Below are positions 6,069 to 11,056 of a stretch of DNA of 11,056 nt, piece after piece (within the stretch, counting starts at the first letter, position 1; every line of letters begins with the position of its first letter). The translations under genes and the position numbers were made by a program. This DNA comes from Candidatus Sulfotelmatobacter sp. (GTDB lineage: Bacteria; Acidobacteriota; Terriglobia; Terriglobales; SbA1), in contig JASLEQ010000638.1 of assembly GCA_030151135.1 (NCBI GenBank), positions 1 through 11,056 of the forward strand, in the 5' to 3' direction. The notes beneath the pieces are model-generated. The model saw only the letters and a program-made list of their open reading frames with translations. It made no database searches and was not told the origin of the DNA.

Positions 6069-6758
6069 ATGTCAAAATCGGGCGGCCGCATTCTCGTCGT
6101 CGAAGACGATCCCGCCGTCCAAAAAGCCCTCAAGCGTATGTTTGAAACTGAGGGCTATTCTGTAGAAACTCAATCGGATGGCAAGGCCGCCCTCGACAGT
6201 GTCCTGGCCTCTGCTCCGGCGGCAATCGTGCTCGATCTGCGCCTGCCCAAAGTGTCGGGCCGTGACGTGTGCAAGGAAATCAAGGCCAAGTCTCCAACGC
6301 TCCCGATTGTCGTTCTCAGCGCAGCCAGCGACGTCTCTGACAAAGTCTTGCTGCTCGAATTGGGTGCCGATGACTATGTCACCAAGCCTTTCAGCCCCCG
6401 CGAGCTTCTTGCGCGCGTCCGCGCAGCCCTTCGCCACAACACTCGCGCTCCCGAAGCTCAGGTGGTGAGCTTCGACGGTATTACCGTCGACTTCCACAAG
6501 ATGGAAGTCAGACGCGACGACAAGCCCGTCGTCCTCACCGCCCAGGAGTTCAAAACCTTCCAGTTTCTTGTTCAGAATGCCGATCGGGTGATCAGCCGTG
6601 ATGAACTGTTGAACGAAGTCTGGGGATATCAGAACTATCCCTCTACCCGTACTGTCGATAATCACATCTTGAAACTGCGCCAGAAGCTGGAGAGGGATCC
6701 GTCCAGCCCGGTACATTTCCGCACGGTACACGGAATGGGCTACAAGTTCGTGCGCTGA
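6069..6758 (+). CDS. OmpR/PhoB-family response regulator
   Basis: DNA-binding output half of a two-component system. From ATG 6069 the protein has 229 residues, typical of the OmpR family. The receiver domain (about 6-122) has the acidic pair D13-D14, phospho-acceptor Asp56 in LDLRLP, Ser84, and Lys106 in VTKPFSPREL. The C-terminal winged-helix domain (about 132-229) shows LTAQEF, RDELLNEVWG, the recognition-helix region TRTVDNHILKLRQKLE, and the terminal hairpin VHGMGYKFVR. The frame is open further upstream, with ATG at 5970 and 6018 giving 262 or 246 residues. I prefer 6069 because the receiver domain begins immediately after it, but no candidate has a Shine-Dalgarno site. The histidine kinase gene begins five bases after the stop, marking it as the cognate partner. 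Expected targets include its own operon. Confidence 0.95.
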   Translation: MSKSGGRILVVEDDPAVQKALKRMFETEGYSVETQSDGKAALDSVLASAPAAIVLDLRLPKVSGRDVCKEIKAKSPTLPIVVLSAASDVSDKVLLLELGADDYVTKPFSPRELLARVRAALRHNTRAPEAQVVSFDGITVDFHKMEVRRDDKPVVLTAQEFKTFQFLVQNADRVISRDELLNEVWGYQNYPSTRTVDNHILKLRQKLERDPSSPVHFRTVHGMGYKFVR

Positions 6759-6763
6759 TATTC

Positions 6764-8665
6764 GTGAAACCCCTTTCTAAGCCCGCAGATCCATCGATGC
6801 CTGCCGCCTCACCGGACGAGGAACTCCTCCCGCGGCAGCGGCTGCGCACCCGTTTTCTGCTGTCGATGCTTCTCATCACGGCCGGTCTGACCACCACCAG
6901 CCTCTTGCTCGTGCGGCGCAGCGTCGAGAATAACGTCCGTCAAAGCATCGCCATTAACCTTCACAACTCAGTGGCCGCGTTTCAGGACTTCCGCCACGAG
7001 CGCGAGACGATGCTGACCAGTGATGTCGCTCTGCTCGCGAGTCTGCCCATCACCCGCTCGATCATGACCGCCCCCGATCCCGTCACCATCCAGGACGCGG
7101 CTCCTCAGATCTACGACATAGCCCGCAACGACCTCTTCGCACTCGTCGATCGCAGCGGCAAGGTGGTCGCCCTTCATACCAACAGCCCAAGCTTCAGCAC
7201 TGAAGAGGCCGAGGAATACTTCCGGCAATCCATGGACGACGACCACGACGAAGCCAGTCACTGGTGGTTCGGCGGACATCGCCTCTATCAAACCTTCATT
7301 CAGCCGATTTACCGGGGCTCTCCCACCGAAGGCACCCTCATCGGCTTCCTGGTGATCGGATACGAAATCAACAATCGGTTGGCAGAACAGGTCAGCAAAG
7401 TTGCCGGCAGCCAGGTCGCCATCTCTTGCGGCAATGACGTCGTCGCGACTACGTTGCCGCCGGACAAACTCGAAGACAGCGATGTCCAGGTCCTGCTTAC
7501 CGGCTCAGTACAAGAGGAACCTCACGACATTGAGGTCGTCAACGAACGTTTTCTCGCGACTTCGCTTGATCTCTCGGGTAGCGCCGTCACGCCCGTCCGT
7601 CTGAGCGTGCTCGGGTCCTACGATCAGGCCACCAAATTCCTTGGCGAATTGAATCGCTATCTTCTCCTGCTCTCCCTCGCCGCCATCGTTGTCGGCAGCG
7701 GATTGGTCTTCTTCATCTCGCATACCTTCACGCGTCCTCTTGCCAGCCTGGTTGCCGGAGTGCGTGCCTTGGAGCGCGGAGATTTCCATCATCCTCTCGA
7801 CCCCCGTGGCGGAGACGAAGTTGCCGAGTTGACCCGCGCCTTCGATCGCATGCGCACCAGTCTCCTCAAGAGCCAGCGCGACCTGCTCGAGTCCGAACAA
7901 CTTGCCACCATCGGACGCATGGCCAGTTCCATCTCCCACGACCTTCGCCACTCCCTGGCCGCTATCGTCGCCAACTCGGAATTCCTCTGCGATGCCCGTC
8001 TCACCCCAACGCAGCGCGAGGAACTCTACCAGGAAGTGCGGACCGGCGTGAACCTCATGACCGATCTCATCGATTCGCTGCTCGAGTTTGCCCGTACCCG
8101 CGAATCGTTGACATCTGCCTACGGCAACGTATCCGAAACCATCCAGCGCGCGGTACAGGCTGTCCGCCTTCATCCGCGCCACCACAACCGCAACATTGAA
8201 GTTCTTTGTGGGACCCAATTATCGGGCTGGTTCGATCAGCGGAAACTCGAACGCGCCCTTTACAACCTGCTTCTCAATGCCTGTGAAGCCGCGCCCCAGT
8301 TCGGCGGCCATGTCGAAGTTACCGCCTCAGAAGTTTCCGGCGACATCATCATCTCGGTAGCGGACAACGGCCCCGGTATTGCCGGTTCCATCCGCGATCG
8401 TCTGTTTCATCCCTTTGTGAGCTATGGAAAAGAGAACGGCACCGGTCTCGGTTTAGCGGTGGTCCAGAAAATCGTGCAAGACCATGGGGGCTCAATTTCG
8501 GTCGAGCGCAGTCCGCAAGAGAAAACTGTCTTCAGCATCATGCTTCCTGCGCGCGGCAAAGAAATCTCCCGCACCATCGTGACATCCGAACTCGAATTAC
8601 CGGCGCTCGTGCCCTCTCAACAGAAAGCTGCCAGTCAGAATTCTCTATCGCATCCCGGGTCTTAG
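6764..8665 (+). CDS. membrane sensor histidine kinase
   Basis: Inner-membrane sensor of 633 residues that should autophosphorylate and signal to the adjacent regulator. Order: short cytoplasmic N-terminus, membrane helix 1 (31-50), large periplasmic sensor region (about 51-298) resembling CACHE-type ligand-binding domains, membrane helix 2 (299-319), HAMP linker (about 320-375), HisKA domain with His392 in SISHDLRHSLAAI, and HATPase_c domain with Asn505 (N box), DNGPGI (534-539), an F box LFHPFVSYG, and GTGLGL (559-564). The Pro usually five residues after the phospho-His is Ser397. The sensor contains an acidic/His cluster at 158-172 with His161, His166 and His172. The start is GTG 6764, five bases after the regulator stop; ATG 6797 is an alternative. 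A roughly 35-residue tail follows the ATPase domain. The ligand is unknown. Confidence 0.94.
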   Translation: MKPLSKPADPSMPAASPDEELLPRQRLRTRFLLSMLLITAGLTTTSLLLVRRSVENNVRQSIAINLHNSVAAFQDFRHERETMLTSDVALLASLPITRSIMTAPDPVTIQDAAPQIYDIARNDLFALVDRSGKVVALHTNSPSFSTEEAEEYFRQSMDDDHDEASHWWFGGHRLYQTFIQPIYRGSPTEGTLIGFLVIGYEINNRLAEQVSKVAGSQVAISCGNDVVATTLPPDKLEDSDVQVLLTGSVQEEPHDIEVVNERFLATSLDLSGSAVTPVRLSVLGSYDQATKFLGELNRYLLLLSLAAIVVGSGLVFFISHTFTRPLASLVAGVRALERGDFHHPLDPRGGDEVAELTRAFDRMRTSLLKSQRDLLESEQLATIGRMASSISHDLRHSLAAIVANSEFLCDARLTPTQREELYQEVRTGVNLMTDLIDSLLEFARTRESLTSAYGNVSETIQRAVQAVRLHPRHHNRNIEVLCGTQLSGWFDQRKLERALYNLLLNACEAAPQFGGHVEVTASEVSGDIIISVADNGPGIAGSIRDRLFHPFVSYGKENGTGLGLAVVQKIVQDHGGSISVERSPQEKTVFSIMLPARGKEISRTIVTSELELPALVPSQQKAASQNSLSHPGS

Positions 8666-8707
8666 GCGCTTGTCCGCCACTTTCACGTGCCTGACTCTGA
8701 TGCTTGC

Positions 8708-8713
8708 AGGAGG
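8708..8713 (+). promoter_or_regulatory. perfect Shine-Dalgarno site fixing the porin start
   Basis: AGGAGG with five bases to GTG 8719 is the best ribosome-binding site in the window. It argues against the longer in-frame TTG start at 8704, which lies upstream of the site itself. Starting at 8719 also puts a basic residue directly before a signal-peptide-like hydrophobic stretch. Confidence 0.75.
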
Positions 8714-8718
8714 ACGGT

Positions 8719-10278
8719 GTGAAAAGTTTTAGGACCTGTCGTGTTTGCAACACCCTGCTGTTCGTCATTGCGACCCTCGTCTTTCCGGCCTGCGGTGCCG
8801 CGCAAACGTCTGCCCCCGCCGACACCGCTGTCCACGAACTGCAGGACCAGGTTCGCGAACTTCGATCGCTCGTCGAACAAATGCGTTCGGAGAATCAGCA
8901 GTCGCGCGCGGAAATGGAACATCTTCGGCAGGACTTGCAGGCTACACGCTCGCTCCTCGAACACGCTGACAACATTCCCGAAAAGCCGGCGACAAGCAGC
9001 TCCACGACGGCCACCGCCGCAGCGCCAGAGAACTCTCCTCAGGCCACGCTCGAAGAACGGGTGCAGAAGCTGGAAGATAATTCTGCCCTGCTCGGAGCCA
9101 AAGTCGACGACCAGTATCAGACCAAGGTTGAGACTGCTTCGAAATACCGCGCGCGCCTCCACGGCATCATCCTGATGAATGCCTTTCGCAATCTCGGCGG
9201 TTCCGACAATCTCGACTTGCCGAACTATTCCGAGCCGCTACCCCCTTTCTTTTCGAAAGCAAATGTCGGCGCTACCTTGCGGCAATCCGAGATCGGCATA
9301 GAAGCCTTCGGCCCCACCGTCTTCGGAGCGAAAACCTCGGGCGACATTCAATTCGATTTCGCCGGAGGCTTTCCGGCTACCTCCAATGGAGTCAATTTCG
9401 GCATCCTTCGCCTCCAGACCGCCAGCATCCGCCTCGATTGGGATCACACCTCCATCGTCGGTGGGCAAGATGCTCTCTTCTTCTCGCCTCTGTCCCCCAC
9501 TTCCTTCGCCTCTCTCGCGACCCCAGCCTTCTCTTTGGCTGGAAATCTCTGGGGCTGGACGCCTCAATTAAGAATCGAGCACCGGTTCTCCATCTCCGAT
9601 CAGCAGAGCATCAAGATCCAGGCAGGAATTCTCGACAATCTCGACTGGGAACCGCCCTACAACTCCTTCTACCGCACTCCCCAGGCCGGAGAACTTTCCG
9701 GCCAGCCCGCCTATGCCCTCCGCACCTCCTGGTCGCGTCCCGTCCACGACCATCCCCTTGTCTTCGGAGTCGCCGGATATTACGGACGCCAGAATTGGCT
9801 CTGGGGACGTTACACTGATGCCTGGGCTGGCATGGCTGACTGGCAAATTCCGCTCCTTCCGCGACTCGCTCTCTCCGGAGAGTTCTATCGCGGCCGCGCC
9901 ATTGGCGGACTCGGTGCAGGCATCGGCACATCCATCCTTTACGGCGGCAGCCCGACCAATCCATTCACCCCCATCCGCGGACTCGATTCTGCGGGCGGCT
10001 GGACGCAACTCAAACTTCAGATCACTCCAAAGCTGGAACTGAATGGTGCGGTGGCCGAAGATAACGCCTTCGCCGGCGAGGCCCGCGGCTTTGCCACCGA
10101 TCAAAACAACTTCGGCTCAATTATCGGACGCAATCGCGGGGCGTTGGGGAATCTTGTCTTTCGTCCGCGTTCCGACTTGGTGCTCTCAGCCGAACTCAAG
10201 CGTTTGCGCACCTTCCCCGTTTACACCAGCAGCAGTTTCACAAATCAAGTTAATCTATCCGTGGGGATTCTGTTTTGA
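8719..10278 (+). CDS. outer-membrane porin-like beta-barrel with N-terminal coiled coil
   Basis: A 519-residue exported protein. Residues 1-28 look like a Sec signal peptide (basic N-terminus, hydrophobic 12-22, cleavage near GAA-Q29; FPAC is not a good lipobox). Residues 38-82 have a nearly unbroken 3-4 heptad pattern (41, 45, 48, 52, 55, 59, 62, 66, 69, 73, 76, 80), then a Thr/Ala/Pro-rich linker and a second heptad stretch (111-136). From about 141 the sequence alternates aromatic and polar residues as in beta-barrels, and it ends with LSVGILF, a C-terminal Phe typical of outer-membrane barrel insertion signals. The layout resembles trimeric porins with periplasmic coiled coils such as DcaP-like proteins; this is a family-level inference. 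It sits 53 bases after the histidine kinase stop and overlaps the cupredoxin gene by four bases, so it is probably in the same transcript. Substrate unknown. Confidence 0.85.
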   Translation: MKSFRTCRVCNTLLFVIATLVFPACGAAQTSAPADTAVHELQDQVRELRSLVEQMRSENQQSRAEMEHLRQDLQATRSLLEHADNIPEKPATSSSTTATAAAPENSPQATLEERVQKLEDNSALLGAKVDDQYQTKVETASKYRARLHGIILMNAFRNLGGSDNLDLPNYSEPLPPFFSKANVGATLRQSEIGIEAFGPTVFGAKTSGDIQFDFAGGFPATSNGVNFGILRLQTASIRLDWDHTSIVGGQDALFFSPLSPTSFASLATPAFSLAGNLWGWTPQLRIEHRFSISDQQSIKIQAGILDNLDWEPPYNSFYRTPQAGELSGQPAYALRTSWSRPVHDHPLVFGVAGYYGRQNWLWGRYTDAWAGMADWQIPLLPRLALSGEFYRGRAIGGLGAGIGTSILYGGSPTNPFTPIRGLDSAGGWTQLKLQITPKLELNGAVAEDNAFAGEARGFATDQNNFGSIIGRNRGALGNLVFRPRSDLVLSAELKRLRTFPVYTSSSFTNQVNLSVGILF

Positions 10279-10982
10279 AGAAACGATTCATGGGGCTCGC
10301 CCTGATCGCTGCCGCCGCTCTCGTGGCCCACGCTCAGGAACCGTTGCGCGCACGCGTCGAACTCACGCGCGACGGCCATCGCGTGAAAGATGCATCTGAA
10401 GTTGTCATTTGGCTCTCGCCGCTGGGCACCCAGGTCGATCGTCCCAAACAAGATCCCGCTCACATTCCCGCGCTGGTTCAGCGCGACAAGAAATTTCACC
10501 CCGGTCTGCTCGTGATCCCCGTCGGCGGCAAAGTCGAATTCCCCAACGATGACCCCTTCTTCCACAACGTCTTCTCCCTCTACGAAGGCAAACGCTTCGA
10601 TCTCGGCCTCTATGAAAGCGGCACGACGCGCTTCGTTCAATTCGATAAGCCCGGAATTTCTTTCATCTTCTGCAACATTCACTCGCAGATGAATGCCGTT
10701 GTGATTGCGCTGGCCACTCCGTACTACGGAATCTCCGACACGCACGGCGAAATCAGCATCAAAGACGTTCCGCCCGGCCGCTATCAGATGCAGATCTTCC
10801 ATTCCGCCGTTCCTCCCGACAACCTGAAGACTCTTACCCGGGAAGTGACTATCGCTCCCGGACAGACAACTCTCGGCAACTTCACGCTGGCCGAGACCGA
10901 TGCCGAGGTCGCCCACAAAAATAAATACGGACGCGACTACGACCGCCCCGATCCCGATAGCCCCGCATACTCCCACCCCTGA
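10275..10982 (+). CDS. secreted cupredoxin-like copper protein
   Basis: A 235-residue exported protein. MKKRF plus a hydrophobic stretch ending AHA-Q forms a signal peptide (about 1-20). Residues 75-150 resemble a plastocyanin-type cupredoxin: the PNDDPFFHNVFS region supplies His97, and FCNIHSQM supplies Cys133, His136 and Met139, the set expected for a type 1 copper site. Residues 150-210 (GEISIKDVPPGRYQMQIFH, then a strand ending NFTLAE) resemble a carboxypeptidase-regulatory/transthyretin-like beta domain. The last 25 residues are charged and Pro-rich. Proteins of this kind are often loosely labelled methylamine utilization proteins; no methylamine genes are present here. TTG 10275 overlaps the porin stop by four bases (TTGA), indicating translational coupling. 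ATG 10290 is an alternative but would lose the KKR of the signal peptide. Electron transfer or copper handling in the periplasm is inferred. Confidence 0.85.
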   Translation: MKKRFMGLALIAAAALVAHAQEPLRARVELTRDGHRVKDASEVVIWLSPLGTQVDRPKQDPAHIPALVQRDKKFHPGLLVIPVGGKVEFPNDDPFFHNVFSLYEGKRFDLGLYESGTTRFVQFDKPGISFIFCNIHSQMNAVVIALATPYYGISDTHGEISIKDVPPGRYQMQIFHSAVPPDNLKTLTREVTIAPGQTTLGNFTLAETDAEVAHKNKYGRDYDRPDPDSPAYSHP

Positions 10983-11056
10983 GCGTCGAACCTTCGCTCG
11001 TCACGTTGAGCAAGGATTGAGCGTCGCAAACGCCAGGCCGAACTGCTGTCGAACAT
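10983..11056. other. right edge, no gene assignable
   Basis: These 74 bases follow the cupredoxin stop. I see no clear terminator hairpin, so the operon may continue beyond the window. An open frame runs to the edge (TTG at 11017 in it) but is too short to judge. Confidence 0.4.

Noticed and set aside
6072..6731. Minus-strand open frame of 219 codons
   Set aside because: Mirror of the response regulator reading frame; no recognisable domain.
7505..8218. Minus-strand open frame of 237 codons
   Set aside because: Antisense to the histidine kinase HAMP and HisKA regions; low-complexity Gly/Glu-rich product without motifs.
10245..10976. Minus-strand open frame of 243 codons
   Set aside because: It lies fully antisense to the cupredoxin gene, which has a signal peptide, copper ligands and a coupled start; the antisense product shows no domain and is explained by codon bias.
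10275..10982. Methylamine-utilisation function for the cupredoxin
   Set aside because: The label is common for this type of protein, but no methylamine dehydrogenase or cofactor-maturation gene is present.
1..11056. CRISPR arrays, tRNA or rRNA genes, insertion sequences
   Set aside because: No regularly spaced repeats, no cloverleaf-like segment with CCA end or T-loop consensus, and no transposase or integrase coding sequence were seen.

Overview
The window looks like a piece of a Gram-negative bacterial chromosome, most plausibly an acidobacterium (Acidobacteriota, Terriglobia-like). This is an inference from moderately high GC, several TTG and GTG starts, a protein-kinase/TonB-C fusion protein, an outer-membrane beta-barrel protein and a dense layout with short spacers. 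There is no rRNA, tRNA, insertion sequence, prophage gene or CRISPR array, and coding style is uniform, so nothing points to recent transfer.

Layout, left to right. (1) Bases 1-124 hold a possible promoter and a degenerate TTCGTG-type inverted repeat, followed by a TrmH/SpoU-family 2'-O-methyltransferase gene (125-1006, +). A likely overlooked 51-residue gene (1167-1322, +) fills most of the next gap. (2) On the minus strand, a class III aminotransferase of the glutamate-1-semialdehyde aminomutase family (3490 to 2162) is followed 6 bp later by a short-chain dehydrogenase (2155 to 1349); the pair looks like a small metabolic operon. Its upstream region carries a second copy of the TTCGTG-type repeat. 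(3) A kinase-like protein (3739-5058, +) has lost the HRD and DFG catalytic motifs and is joined through one membrane helix to a TonB-C-like domain. It converges on a TrmJ-like RNA methyltransferase (5846 to 5055), and the two genes overlap by four bases at their stop codons.

(4) The right half is one plus-strand cluster, very probably an operon: an OmpR-type response regulator, a membrane sensor histidine kinase 5 bp later, a coiled-coil/beta-barrel outer-membrane porin behind a perfect AGGAGG site, and a secreted cupredoxin-like protein overlapping the porin by 4 bp. The physical coupling suggests that the two-component pair senses an envelope condition and controls a channel and a periplasmic copper or electron-transfer protein. 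What it senses and carries cannot be read from the sequence.

The observations most worth follow-up are the pseudokinase-TonB_C fusion, the sensor/porin/cupredoxin operon, the divergent aminotransferase-dehydrogenase pair, the small ORF, and the paired stem-forming repeats in two gene leaders.
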